DNA from: Stutzerimonas stutzeri
GTDB taxonomy: Bacteria > Pseudomonadota > Gammaproteobacteria > Pseudomonadales > Pseudomonadaceae
Assembly: GCF_002890895.1 (NCBI RefSeq)
Contig: NZ_POUL01000007.1
Location: forward strand, 62,001-126,000
Direction of reading: 5' to 3'
DNA length: 64,000 nt
Positions 17,547-25,507 of this stretch are shown here, piece by piece. Below the pieces are notes generated by a model that had not been told where the DNA came from, made no database searches, and saw only the letters and a program-made list of their open reading frames with translations. Each line of letters begins with the position of its first letter. Position 1 is the stretch's first letter. A program made the translations under genes and the position numbers.

Positions 17547-18734
17547 TCAGAGTGCGCTAAACAGAACCTGGGTCAGTTCCTTGTTAGTGGAAATGACCTG
17601 GGTGTTGGCCTGGTAGTTACGCTGGCCTTCCATCAGGCCTACCAGCTGCTGGGTGAGGTCGACGTTGGAGCTTTCCAGCGCGCCGCTGGCCAGGCTGCCG
17701 TACTGGCCGACGCCCGGCGCACCGAGCATGGCCGCGCCGGAAGCGGCGGTTTCGGTCCAGGCGGTGCCGCTGATGTTCTTCAGGCCTTCGGCGTTGACGA
17801 AGCTGGCCAGCACCACCTGACCCTGGAGCAGACGCTCACCGTTGGAATAGCTGGCGTAGACCTTGCCGTCCTTCTCGACGCTCATGCCGGTCTGCTCGCC
17901 CGCCGAATAGCCGGTGGCGCGGTTGCTGGTGACGCTGAATTCGGATCCGTACTGGCTGGTGCCGCTGTAGTCGAGCTGAATGGCCAGCGGATCGACGCCG
18001 CCGGTCAGCGTGGCATTCAGCGGGACCTTGCCGATGGGCGCGGACAGCGTGCCGGCGCCGTCAAAGGTGAGCGCTTGCGGCCCAGCGATGGCGGTACCGT
18101 CGACGTAATAGTGAGCGTTCCAGCTGTTGTCAGCGGTCTTGGCGAAGTACTGGGTCAGGGTGTGTTCCTTGCCCTGGGAGTCGTACAGCTTGGTGGTGTA
18201 GGTGGAGTTGTAGCTGTCGGCGACCAGTGGATCGAAGGCCACTGCCGGGACTTCCTGATTGGCATCCAGGTTGGCGACAAAGCTCAGCTCGTCAGTGGCC
18301 TTGGCGGGCAGACCGCCGGCCTTGAGCTGCAGGTCGCTGACGGTGCCGGTTTGCAGGTTGCCGGTGGTATCGGCGGGGTAGCCCTGCAGACGCTGGCCGA
18401 GGCCGTTGGTCAAATAGCTGTCCTTGTCGGTGCCGAACACCCCGGCACGGGTGTAGCTCACATCGCCGTTGCTCGCACGCGTGACGAAGAAGCCGCCGCC
18501 GGAAATGGCCAGGTCCATGCCACGGTTGGTGGTGGTCAGGGCGCCGCCCTGGCTGATGCTCTGGCTGGTGCCGGTGACTTCAACACCCATGGCCTGGCTC
18601 TCGGCGTAAAGGCTGCCGAAGTTCGCGCGCGAGGACTTGAAGCCCACGGTGCCGGCGTTGGCGATGTTGTTGCCGATGGTGTTGAGTTGTTCGTTGACGG
18701 CGGACAGGCCGGTCAGGGCGATGTTGAAGCTCAT
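17547..18734 (-). CDS. flgE: Flagellar hook protein FlgE
   Basis: This 395-aa hook subunit has an N-terminal MSFNIALTGLSAVNEQLNTI and GNNIANAGTVGFKSSRANFG, the D1/D2 hook core (RGMDLAISGGGFFVTRASNG), and a C-terminal helix ending VISTNKELTQVLFSAL. Length is in the usual range for hook proteins. It is preceded by FlgD, its capping protein. Confidence 0.97.
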   Translation of the reverse strand: MSFNIALTGLSAVNEQLNTIGNNIANAGTVGFKSSRANFGSLYAESQAMGVEVTGTSQSISQGGALTTTNRGMDLAISGGGFFVTRASNGDVSYTRAGVFGTDKDSYLTNGLGQRLQGYPADTTGNLQTGTVSDLQLKAGGLPAKATDELSFVANLDANQEVPAVAFDPLVADSYNSTYTTKLYDSQGKEHTLTQYFAKTADNSWNAHYYVDGTAIAGPQALTFDGAGTLSAPIGKVPLNATLTGGVDPLAIQLDYSGTSQYGSEFSVTSNRATGYSAGEQTGMSVEKDGKVYASYSNGERLLQGQVVLASFVNAEGLKNISGTAWTETAASGAAMLGAPGVGQYGSLASGALESSNVDLTQQLVGLMEGQRNYQANTQVISTNKELTQVLFSAL

Positions 18735-18783
18735 GGGCTGATCTCGTACTTAAAAGGAAATGAAGACTGGCGAGCCCAGGGAC

Positions 18784-19467
18784 TCAGCCGCCGAGCAGCC
18801 CGGCGTCAGCCTGGGCGAATTCGAGGATGTTGTAGAAAGGCACCGAACCGACGCCCTTCACTTGCAGCACCGGACCTTCGGCACTGACGCGCACGTTCGA
18901 GACCTGACCGGCGACTTCCACCCGGGGGAACTCGCCGTTTACCGACTCGATGCTGACGCTGTACTGGCCGTCGCGCAGGCCGTGCTTGGCCGGATCGATG
19001 ACGAAGGGCACCTTGCCAGCGGACTGCGCGCCCAACTCGATACGGGTCTGGGTGCCATTGGAGTCGGTCAGCAGCAACGCGGTGCGCGGCGAGGCATGAC
19101 TCAGGTCGAAGCCGCCGCCAACCGTCTGGCCGCTCAGCTCAAGCGACTCGACTGCCACGCTTACCTGCTGGCCGACCAGACCGGCGGCCGTCAGGGTTTG
19201 CAGGTTGTCGGTCAAGACCAGGTTGTTCTTGGCCAGGGTCGCCAGGTTCTCCATGCTCTTGACTTGGGACATGGCCGAGAACTGGTTGAGAAACTCGGTG
19301 CTGTCGACCGGTTTGGTCGGGTCCTGGTACTTGATCTGCGCAACCATCAGGCTGATGAAGTTGTTTTCCATCTGTGTGGAATCGCTGACGTTCACCGCCT
19401 GCTTGGGCAGGTCACTGGCATGGCTGCCGGGCAGACCGCTGCCCTGCAGATTATTGGTCACTGCCAT
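18784..19467 (-). CDS. flgD: Flagellar hook cap / assembly protein FlgD
   Basis: This 227-aa hook scaffold has the hallmark MENNFISLMVAQIKYQDPTK and PVDSTEFLNQFSAMSQVKSM, followed by an FlgD Ig-like/Tudor region. It is needed to assemble FlgE at the growing hook tip. The start overlaps the flgC stop (TGATG). Confidence 0.96.
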   Translation of the reverse strand: MAVTNNLQGSGLPGSHASDLPKQAVNVSDSTQMENNFISLMVAQIKYQDPTKPVDSTEFLNQFSAMSQVKSMENLATLAKNNLVLTDNLQTLTAAGLVGQQVSVAVESLELSGQTVGGGFDLSHASPRTALLLTDSNGTQTRIELGAQSAGKVPFVIDPAKHGLRDGQYSVSIESVNGEFPRVEVAGQVSNVRVSAEGPVLQVKGVGSVPFYNILEFAQADAGLLGG

Positions 19468-19895
19468 CAGGATTCTCCCAGGCGCAACAGGCTCTGCTGC
19501 ATGCTTTTCACACGGTTCAACACCTCGACACCGGTCTCGAAGCTGCGCGTGGCCGACATCATGTCGGTCATTTCTTCGATTTCGTTGATGTCCGGGTAAT
19601 AGACGTAGCCATCGCCATCGGCCAGCGGATTGCCCGGCTCATAGCGACGCTTGGGCTCGGCGCCGGAGGTGACCACGTCGAGCACCTGTACATGAGCACC
19701 ACCGAGGCCGACGCCGCGGGTCAGCGAGTTGTTTTCATACACGGCGGCAAACATCGGCTTGCGCGCCTGGTAGACATCGGCCGCGTTGTTGGCCGCCGAG
19801 TCGGTGTTGGCCAGGTTGCTCGCCACGGTGTTCAGACGCACGGTCTGGGCGTTCATCGCCGAGCCGGCAATGCGGTAGATAGAATCGAACGACAT
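19467..19895 (-). CDS. flgC: Flagellar proximal rod protein FlgC
   Basis: This 142-aa rod protein has MSFDSIYRIAGSAMNAQTVR, NTVASNLANTDSAANNAADV and a C-terminal SATRSFETGVEVLNRVKSMQ, the FlgC pattern. It starts three bases after the flgB stop. Confidence 0.96.
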   Translation of the reverse strand: MSFDSIYRIAGSAMNAQTVRLNTVASNLANTDSAANNAADVYQARKPMFAAVYENNSLTRGVGLGGAHVQVLDVVTSGAEPKRRYEPGNPLADGDGYVYYPDINEIEEMTDMMSATRSFETGVEVLNRVKSMQQSLLRLGES

Positions 19896-19898
19896 GGC

Positions 19899-20264
19899 TT
19901 AACGGCCCTCGATGGCTTGCTTCAAACCACGGAATTTCATCGTGACGAAGGTCAGGCTGGTCTGGAAATCCATCGAGTTACGCGAGAACTGCGCCTGCTC
20001 GGTCGACAGCTCGACGGTGTTGCCGTCCTGCGAAGCCTGGCTCGGCACGCGGAACAGCAGACGCGGATCGGTACCGACCATGCTGGCGCGCGACGAAGTA
20101 CTGCTGTCGAGCCGCTGCATTTCCTTGCTGAAATCAATGTCCCGCGCCTGAAAGCCCGGGGTGTCTTCGTTGGCCAGGTTTGCCGCGAGAATTTCGCTGC
20201 GCTGCATGCGCAGACCGAGGGCACGCTCGTGAACGCCCAGCGCATCATCAATCCGTATACTCAT
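19899..20264 (-). CDS. flgB: Flagellar proximal rod protein FlgB
   Basis: This 121-aa first gene of the flgBCDEFGHIJKL-lafW operon has MSIRIDDALGVHERALGLRM and EILAANLANEDTPGFQARDI plus the C-terminal MDFQTSLTFVTMKFRGLKQA helix, typical of FlgB. A sigma-54 promoter match lies about 60 nt upstream. Confidence 0.96.
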   Translation of the reverse strand: MSIRIDDALGVHERALGLRMQRSEILAANLANEDTPGFQARDIDFSKEMQRLDSSTSSRASMVGTDPRLLFRVPSQASQDGNTVELSTEQAQFSRNSMDFQTSLTFVTMKFRGLKQAIEGR

Positions 20265-20324
20265 TTGCCGATACCCTTTGCAGCCTGTGCAGGCTGAACC
20301 CAGCCCACCGCTTTGCAGACGTTT

Positions 20325-20341
20325 TGCAGAAAGCGTGCCGA
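20325..20341 (-). promoter_or_regulatory. Sigma-54 promoter of the flgB operon
   Basis: On the minus strand the sequence reads TCGGCACGCTTTCTGCA against the consensus YTGGCACGNNNNTTGCW: the GGCACG block is exact, the GG-to-GC spacing is exact, with one mismatch near -12. The expected transcript starts near 20312, about 48 nt before flgB. This fits control by the cluster's own sigma-54 activator LafK. Confidence 0.75.
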
Positions 20342-20351
20342 ACCTACAGAT

Positions 20352-21167
20352 ATGGGTAGTCCATTGATTTTTCAGGGAAAAAAAGAGAACAGAGCCGAAC
20401 GCAGCGAGCGCCTTTTTCCGCTTGGCGAGAAGCGGCCATGCGGAAGCGGAAAAGCGCCTTCCGCATGGTGGCTCGTCACCTTTCTACTGATGGGTGTCAT
20501 GCACCAGGCGCAGGCGGACGCCACGACGCAGGTTCAGCAGGCCGTGGAAAATCACTTGCGGCTGATGCTCGAACAGCAGGCCTCGCGTCAGGGCTGGCAA
20601 GGCATGCAACTGCGCTACGACATCAGCGTGCCGGCCAGCGCGGCCAATCTGCCGCGCTGCTCCGAAGTGCTCCAGGTCCGGGCGACGGGCGAGGCGCCGT
20701 CGGCCATGGAGCGGCAGAACCTGCAGCTTCGCTGCGTCGACACACCCGGCTGGTCAACGAACGCCACAGGCCAAGCCCACGTCTTCCTTCCGGCCGTCCA
20801 CGCCGAAGGCATCATCGACCGCGGCCAGACCCTGACCGCCAACGACCTCAAGCTGCAACGCATCAACGTCGCCAAGGCCCGGCGCGGCTACTACAACCGC
20901 ATCGAAGAGGTGGTCGGCCTGGCGGCCAAACGCCGCATCCGCGCCGGCCAGACCATCACCCCGGCGCTGCTCGAACAAGCCATGGCGGTCAAACGCGGCC
21001 AGCCGGTGAAGATCGTCGCCAACAAAGAAGGCATCGAAGCCTCTACCTCCGGCGAAGCCCTGGCCGACGGCCAGCCAGGCGACGTCATCCGCGTACGCAA
21101 CGTCGGTAGCGGCAAGGTGATCGATGCGAAGGTGCTGGAAGCAGGTGTGGTGACCAGTACGTTCTAG
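20352..21167 (+). CDS. flgA: Flagellar P-ring assembly chaperone FlgA
   Basis: This 271-aa periplasmic chaperone for P-ring formation is divergent from flgB. The hydrophobic signal core (WWLVTFLLMGVMHQAQA) is unusually far in (~residue 39), preceded by a charged leader. The mature part ends in an SAF-type domain (FLPAVHAEGIIDRGQTLTAN; VKRGQPVKIVANKEGIEAST). No in-frame start lies nearer the signal core, so ATG 20352 is chosen; 20313 is also possible but would place the flgB promoter inside the gene. The leader codons overlap an imperfect inverted repeat (20407-20423 and 20444-20458), which may explain the extension. Confidence 0.9.
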   Translation: MGSPLIFQGKKENRAERSERLFPLGEKRPCGSGKAPSAWWLVTFLLMGVMHQAQADATTQVQQAVENHLRLMLEQQASRQGWQGMQLRYDISVPASAANLPRCSEVLQVRATGEAPSAMERQNLQLRCVDTPGWSTNATGQAHVFLPAVHAEGIIDRGQTLTANDLKLQRINVAKARRGYYNRIEEVVGLAAKRRIRAGQTITPALLEQAMAVKRGQPVKIVANKEGIEASTSGEALADGQPGDVIRVRNVGSGKVIDAKVLEAGVVTSTF

Positions 21168-21507
21168 TACGGAATGCTGGAGACGGGTCGCTCATGGAGC
21201 ACGCCCGGATTAACGCCAATAAGCCGGAGCCATCTCGACGCTTCGGCGCGCGCCCTGTAGGAGCGAGCTCGCTCGCGAACAGCGTCCGTGCAGTCCTTTT
21301 CGCCAGCAAGCTGGCTCCTACAAAAGCTCGCTCCTGTCCGGCGCTTCGGCAAGGATAAACAAGCCCGACCGTATGTCTCGGGACTTTCGGGGCCATACAA
21401 AAAATTTTGACGTCAGGATTTAATCCTTCGCTTGGTGCTGTCGCCTTACCTTTTCAGCAGGCAGTCAAGCCAGCTCCTAACAGCCCAACGCAAAAAGGAT
21501 CATCTTC
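21168..21507 (+). promoter_or_regulatory. flgA-flagellin intergenic region with a REP pair
   Basis: This 340-nt gap holds two REP units facing each other (21256-21280 and 21299-21322), then AT-richer DNA up to the first flagellin. AAGGAT (21495-21500) seven bases before the ATG is its RBS. The flagellin promoter must lie in the last ~180 nt; I could not find a clear sigma-28 (TAAA-N15-GCCGATAA) or sigma-54 match. Confidence 0.6.
21256..21322. repeat. REPIN: two inverted REP units upstream of the flagellin genes
   Basis: TGTAGGAGCGAGCTCGCTCG at 21256 and its inverted partner CCAGCAAGCTGGCTCCTACA ending at 21322 enclose a short spacer. This arrangement is a mobile REP doublet. A further partial copy (AGCTCGCTCCTGT) follows. 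Confidence 0.75.
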
Positions 21508-22362
21508 ATGGCACTGTCCATTCATACCAACTACTCCGCGCTGACCACCAACACCGCGCTGAACAAGTCGAACAGCTCCCTGGCCACCAACCAGCAGCGC
21601 CTGGGTACCGGTCTGCGCATCAACAGCGCTGCCGACGACGCCGCCGGCCTGCAGATCGCCACCCGCCTGAATGCCCAGAGCCGCGGCATGGGCGTTGCAA
21701 TGCGCAACACCGGCGACGCTACTTCAATGCTACAAACTGCAGAAGGTGCGTTCAGCGAAATGACTGACATCGTTCAGAGAATGAAGGATCTCGCTACTCA
21801 AGCAGCAAACGGCACAAACGGAGCTAAGGATCTTGCTGCGCTGGATGCCGAATATAAAGAGCTCGGTAAAGAAATAAATAATATTTTAGACAACACGAAG
21901 TATGCGGGCGAAACCCTGTTAAAGGGCGGCAAGCTTGATGATGCAGTAACTTTTCAAATCGGTGCCAGCAGCGAAGAGACACTTAGCCTAGACGTCAGCG
22001 CAGCCCTACAGAAGCTCACTACTACAGGGGATCTGGTCGATGGCCTTGCTATTGACCTAACCGTTGCCTCAACCGCAACGGCAGGCCCGCAAGGCGGTAT
22101 CGCTAAGTTGGAAGGTGCCCTTAATGATATCGGCTCACTTCGCGCATCGCTTGGCGCGAACATAAACCGCCTGAGCCATACCAGCAACAACCTGGCTAAC
22201 ATGAAGGACAACACCGACATGGCCAAGGGCCGGATCATGGACGCCGACTTCGCAGTCGAAAGCGCCAATATGAGTAAAAACTCCATGCTCATGCAGTCCG
22301 GCATTTCCATGCTCAAGCAAGCCGGTCAAATGCCAGGCATGGTCATGGGCCTGCTGGGCTAA
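21508..22362 (+). CDS. fliC: Lateral flagellin 1 (LafA-type)
   Basis: This 284-aa filament subunit has an N-terminal MALSIHTNYSALTTNTALNK and LGTGLRINSAADDAAGLQIA and a C-terminal ending QAGQMPGMVMGLLG, the D0/D1 coils. The centre is short, so the outer domain is minimal, as in lateral flagellins. The ends are almost identical to flagellin 2 downstream, but codons from about 21720 to 22140 are clearly more AT-rich than the ends, a sign of mosaic origin. A GC-rich hairpin (22379-22409) without U-tract separates the two genes, so read-through is possible. It is exported by the adjacent type III gate and chaperoned by the FliS encoded at 30016. Confidence 0.95.
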   Translation: MALSIHTNYSALTTNTALNKSNSSLATNQQRLGTGLRINSAADDAAGLQIATRLNAQSRGMGVAMRNTGDATSMLQTAEGAFSEMTDIVQRMKDLATQAANGTNGAKDLAALDAEYKELGKEINNILDNTKYAGETLLKGGKLDDAVTFQIGASSEETLSLDVSAALQKLTTTGDLVDGLAIDLTVASTATAGPQGGIAKLEGALNDIGSLRASLGANINRLSHTSNNLANMKDNTDMAKGRIMDADFAVESANMSKNSMLMQSGISMLKQAGQMPGMVMGLLG

Positions 22363-22378
22363 TCCATCGCTTAGGGCT

Positions 22379-22409
22379 GCGGCGAGACGGCCAGATCGGT
22401 CCTCGCCGC
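22379..22409 (+). terminator. Hairpin between the two flagellin genes
   Basis: GCGGCGAG (22379-22386) pairs with CTCGCCGC (22402-22409). With no U-run it is more likely an attenuator or mRNA-stabilising stem than a full terminator. Confidence 0.45.
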
Positions 22410-22461
22410 ACCGCACGCCCTTAGGGGCTCATAACGCTCGCTAAATTTGAGGATTCCAACC

Positions 22462-23400
22462 ATGGCCTTGTCCATTCATACCAACTATTCGGCGCTGACC
22501 ACTAACACCGCGCTGAATAAGTCGAACAATGCGCTAGCCACCAACCAGCAGCGCCTAGGTACTGGCTTGCGTATCAATTCCGCTGCCGACGATGCCGCTG
22601 GTCTGCAGATCGCCACTCGCCTGAACGCCCAATCCCGGGGAATGGGCGTAGCTATGCGGAACGTTGGCGACGCCACCTCTATGCTGCAAACCGCTGAAGG
22701 CGCCTTCAGCGAGATGACTGACATCGCGCAGCGTATGAAAGACCTTGCCACCCAGGCTGCAAACGGAACCAATGGCGTTTCCGATCTCAAGTCCATCCAG
22801 GCTGAGTACGATGAGCTAGGTAAAGAGCTGAGCAACATCTTTAAAAATACAAAATATGCTGGCGAAAACTTGTTTAGCGACGGTACAGCGGCAACCGGTC
22901 TCGATGGCGATACCGGAAAATTTGGGGCCGCTGCGGTTAGTTTTCAGATTGGCGCCAGCGCCAGCGAAACAATGAGCTTCGATCTGCAGACTTCTCTGGG
23001 CACCGTCGCCACCGCGCTTAAGGCTGCCTCAGATATGTTCTCCGATGACGGTACTGACGCCACGGCAGTCGGTACCGACATCGTCACAATTGCGGCGGGC
23101 CCACCAGAGACCGCAACAAGCAACGCAAACGCAACGATCACGACGGTGGATACCCTGCTGAACGAAATCGGTTCCGTACGCGCTCAATTCGGCGCCAACA
23201 TCAACCGCCTGAACCACACCAGCAACAACCTGGCGAACATGAAGGACAACACCGACATGGCCAAAGGCCGGATCATGGATGCCGACTTCGCCATCGAAAG
23301 CGCCAACATGAGCAAGAACTCCATGCTCATGCAGTCGGGCATCTCCATGCTCAAGCAGGCCGGTCAGATGCCAGGCATGGTCATGGGCCTGCTGGGCTAA
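22462..23400 (+). CDS. fliC: Lateral flagellin 2 (LafA-type)
   Basis: This 312-aa second flagellin has the same first ~105 residues (few changes) and the same last ~65 residues as flagellin 1, but a longer, different centre (FSDGTAATGLDGDTGKFGAA; ALKAASDMFSDDGTDATAVG). GAGGA (22449-22453) is the RBS; the frame's upstream ATG at 22447 is not needed. A strong terminator ends the gene at 23465. Tandem copies may co-assemble or give antigenic variation. Confidence 0.95.
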   Translation: MALSIHTNYSALTTNTALNKSNNALATNQQRLGTGLRINSAADDAAGLQIATRLNAQSRGMGVAMRNVGDATSMLQTAEGAFSEMTDIAQRMKDLATQAANGTNGVSDLKSIQAEYDELGKELSNIFKNTKYAGENLFSDGTAATGLDGDTGKFGAAAVSFQIGASASETMSFDLQTSLGTVATALKAASDMFSDDGTDATAVGTDIVTIAAGPPETATSNANATITTVDTLLNEIGSVRAQFGANINRLNHTSNNLANMKDNTDMAKGRIMDADFAIESANMSKNSMLMQSGISMLKQAGQMPGMVMGLLG

Positions 23401-23438
23401 GCGGTACGCGATATCGCCGGTTGCAATGACCGGCTACG

Positions 23439-23465
23439 AAAAGCCCCGACTCGCTCGGGGCTTTT
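23439..23465 (+). terminator. Rho-independent terminator after flagellin 2
   Basis: AAAAGCCCCGA (23439-23449), loop CTCGC, TCGGGGCTTTT (23455-23465): an 11-bp perfect stem ending in T4, with another T-run just after. A second, smaller stem (GCCGGT/ACCGGC, 23416-23434) lies just upstream. Confidence 0.9.
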
Positions 23466-23754
23466 GCGTTTCTAAAAGAGCCGAAATGCGCCCTCCGACA
23501 AACGGCTGTGATTGTTGAGCGATAGGGTTCATCACAAGATATGCCGAATTAATCCAACAACAGCGCTTTTGGTACCTATATCTGCCCTGTTGCGCTCAAA
23601 CGACCGCGCTCCGGCTTTCACAGCCGTTCAGCACCTTTTTGGTGCCACCGCCTTGCGGGATCAAAAAAACGACGCCAATATGCCGCCGTCTTGTTTTGCC
23701 AAGGTGATCACACCGGTAAAACCATTTGCTCGCAAAATCCGAACCCAGGCGCTA
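23466..23754 (+). promoter_or_regulatory. Upstream region of the ToxR-like regulator gene
   Basis: This region of about 290 nt is less GC-rich than its surroundings. The frame of the regulator stays open through it from 23512, but the translated part shows no domain character, so I treat it as a leader and promoter region. No specific promoter box can be assigned. Confidence 0.4.
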
Positions 23755-24627
23755 ATGACCTCATCTCTGACCCCCTCGGCCACCGATGCCTTCGTCTGCC
23801 CCCTGTTGAAAACCGGCCAAGACGGTTGCGCGGCTCGTTTCGAGCGCGCGCAGTACCAGCTCGTACTTATCCGTGAAGACAATGAAGAGACGCTAGACCT
23901 CGGTTTTTCCGGGAGCCGCGTGCTGGAGCGCCTGCTGCTGGTCCCCGGCGAGGTGGTTTCCCGAGAGGAGCTGATGACTTACGCCTGGGAAGGTCGGGTA
24001 GTCGGTCAGGGCAGTCTCAATCAGCAGATCTACACCCTGCGCCAGGCACTGTTCGACGGCGGTAGCCAGATCATCCAGACGTTGCCGCGCCGTGGCTACT
24101 TGTTCAATCCGCAGTATCTGATCGGCGATCAAGCGCAGCCATCAATCGAAGCCGCACCGGTGATGGTCGTTGCCGAAGCTGCCGACACGGGCGTGATTGA
24201 GCTGCCGCTGCCAAGCCCCGTACCAATGGCCGAGCAGCCGAAACCTGGCCGCCGTCACCGCTCGTGGCAGACCCTCGCGCTCGCCGGCTCAGGGTTGCTG
24301 ATACTGCTGGGCCTGGCGACCCTTGGCTTTCGCCTGGCCAGCCACTCGACGCCCTCGTTCACCCAGACGGTGGAGGTGGGCGCCCTCGAGGTGCTCTACG
24401 TGGAGAAGAATCAGCGCCTGCTCGATTCGCTGGTTAAGGAAACGCGACCTCTGGTCGATACCTTGGCCAACATGAGTGCCGAACAGACCCGACTGATCGT
24501 CAACATGTCCCCGGGTTTCTATGAGATCCGTTGCCTGCAAGGCGACGGCCGGGTCAATTGGTTGAAGGTTCACAAGAGCCAGATCCAGACGATTCCCAAC
24601 GACAAGCTACAAGGGTGCCTGCAATGA
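23755..24627 (+). CDS. lafZ: LafZ-like, ToxR-type transmembrane transcription regulator
   Basis: This is a 290-aa bitopic inner-membrane regulator. Residues ~30-120 are an OmpR/ToxR-type winged helix (SGSRVLERLLLVPGEVVSRE; SLNQQIYTLRQALFDGG; IIQTLPRRGYLF). A Pro-rich linker leads to one TM segment (~171-194) and a ~95-residue periplasmic domain with two cysteines (C260, C288). E. coli Flag-2 has a ToxR-like gene, lafZ, just before its flagellin gene; here it follows the flagellins. Its stop overlaps the start of a small membrane protein (ATGA), recalling ToxR-ToxS and VtrA-VtrC pairs. The start is uncertain (ATG 23680 also in frame). It likely senses an envelope or surface signal to control lateral flagella. 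Confidence 0.8.
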   Translation: MTSSLTPSATDAFVCPLLKTGQDGCAARFERAQYQLVLIREDNEETLDLGFSGSRVLERLLLVPGEVVSREELMTYAWEGRVVGQGSLNQQIYTLRQALFDGGSQIIQTLPRRGYLFNPQYLIGDQAQPSIEAAPVMVVAEAADTGVIELPLPSPVPMAEQPKPGRRHRSWQTLALAGSGLLILLGLATLGFRLASHSTPSFTQTVEVGALEVLYVEKNQRLLDSLVKETRPLVDTLANMSAEQTRLIVNMSPGFYEIRCLQGDGRVNWLKVHKSQIQTIPNDKLQGCLQ

Positions 24628-25106
24628 ACAGCCAGAACGAAACCGGCGCGGTCGGCAAACGCATACTGCTCGTGATGGCACCCGCCGCGCTTTTGCTGTG
24701 GGCGTTCGTGGCGATGGGCACCACCGGCAACGCCTCAGCCAGTCTCGATGGCCACTACAGTTCCAGCGGGCATGTATTGCTGAGCGACGGCACGACCCTC
24801 AAGGTCAGTCAGAGTCTGGTCTTCAACAAGGGCCGTTTCTATTCCATGACGCGCAACGCGCCGGCCATCGTCGAGGCGTCCGGTCGCCTGGAAACCGATC
24901 TGCTCGGACGGGCATCGCTGGTCGTGGAAGAAGGCCAGGTGCACGGCCTGGGATCAAAGGACGAAATGGACGATGACCTGGTGTTCAACCTGTTTTACGG
25001 CTCGCACAAAGGGGCGCGCATCACACTCGAGCAGGTCGGCTCGTGCCTATACGGCGTAGAAACCCGACAGGTTTATTGCGCTGACGATCACCCCAACCGC
25101 GGATGA
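24624..25106 (+). CDS. Small membrane-anchored periplasmic protein, candidate LafZ partner (ToxS/VtrC-like role)
   Basis: This 160-aa protein has one N-terminal TM segment (~13-33, RILLVMAPAALLLWAFVAMG) and a periplasmic domain of ~125 residues rich in beta-strand patterns, with two cysteines (C141, C152) that could form a disulfide. I recognise no family. Its ATG overlaps the lafZ stop, implying co-translation, and its topology is that of ToxS and VtrC, which bind the periplasmic domain of their partner regulator. Partnership is inferred from layout only. Confidence 0.65.
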   Translation: MNSQNETGAVGKRILLVMAPAALLLWAFVAMGTTGNASASLDGHYSSSGHVLLSDGTTLKVSQSLVFNKGRFYSMTRNAPAIVEASGRLETDLLGRASLVVEEGQVHGLGSKDEMDDDLVFNLFYGSHKGARITLEQVGSCLYGVETRQVYCADDHPNRG

Positions 25107-25507
25107 AGCAGGGCTGCCAGCAATTGCGATAACGCGTGGTAGTAATGGGCTGTCGGCACGTCATGATCAGTCCGACGCTAGACGCGTTGCCGGTAGCTGG
25201 CTCGTACGGGTGGGATCTTCGCTAGATAAAATGCCGAAGCCGATACTTGCATCGCGCACTTGTAGGCGCGAGCCTGCTCGCGAATGAGGGTGCGGCGTGC
25301 GTCGAGGGTTGCGGCATCCTCGACGCCGATTCGCCAGCAAGCTGGCTCCTACAAACGGCAAATTCCTGGGTTCGAATCAAGGAGCCTCGTCCCGACGCTG
25401 CGGCCTACATTGTCCAACCTGTTTGGATTGAGCTTGCTCGCAATCAATGGCTGAGGCGCTCGCTCCGTAGACCTGCAACCCGCCACGAGCGGGCACCCAA
25501 TGACCTA
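25107..25507. other. Convergent gap with degenerate REP units
   Basis: This gap of 401 nt separates the lafZ-partner and motB stops. It contains a REP pair (25261-25284 and 25330-25355) and more degraded REP-like pieces around 25428-25480. No coding signal or U-tailed terminator was seen. Confidence 0.6.
25261..25355. repeat. REPIN (two inverted REP units)
   Basis: TGTAGGCGCGAGCCTGCTCG begins at 25261 and the inverted partner GCCAGCAAGCTGGCTCCTAC ends near 25355. The units match the pairs at 21256 and 47625. Confidence 0.7.

Noticed and set aside
21361..21507. A sigma-28 promoter for flagellin 1
   Set aside because: Expected from biology, but no acceptable TAAA-N15-GCCGATAA match; pieces such as TTTAATCC and GTCAAG have the wrong partner box.
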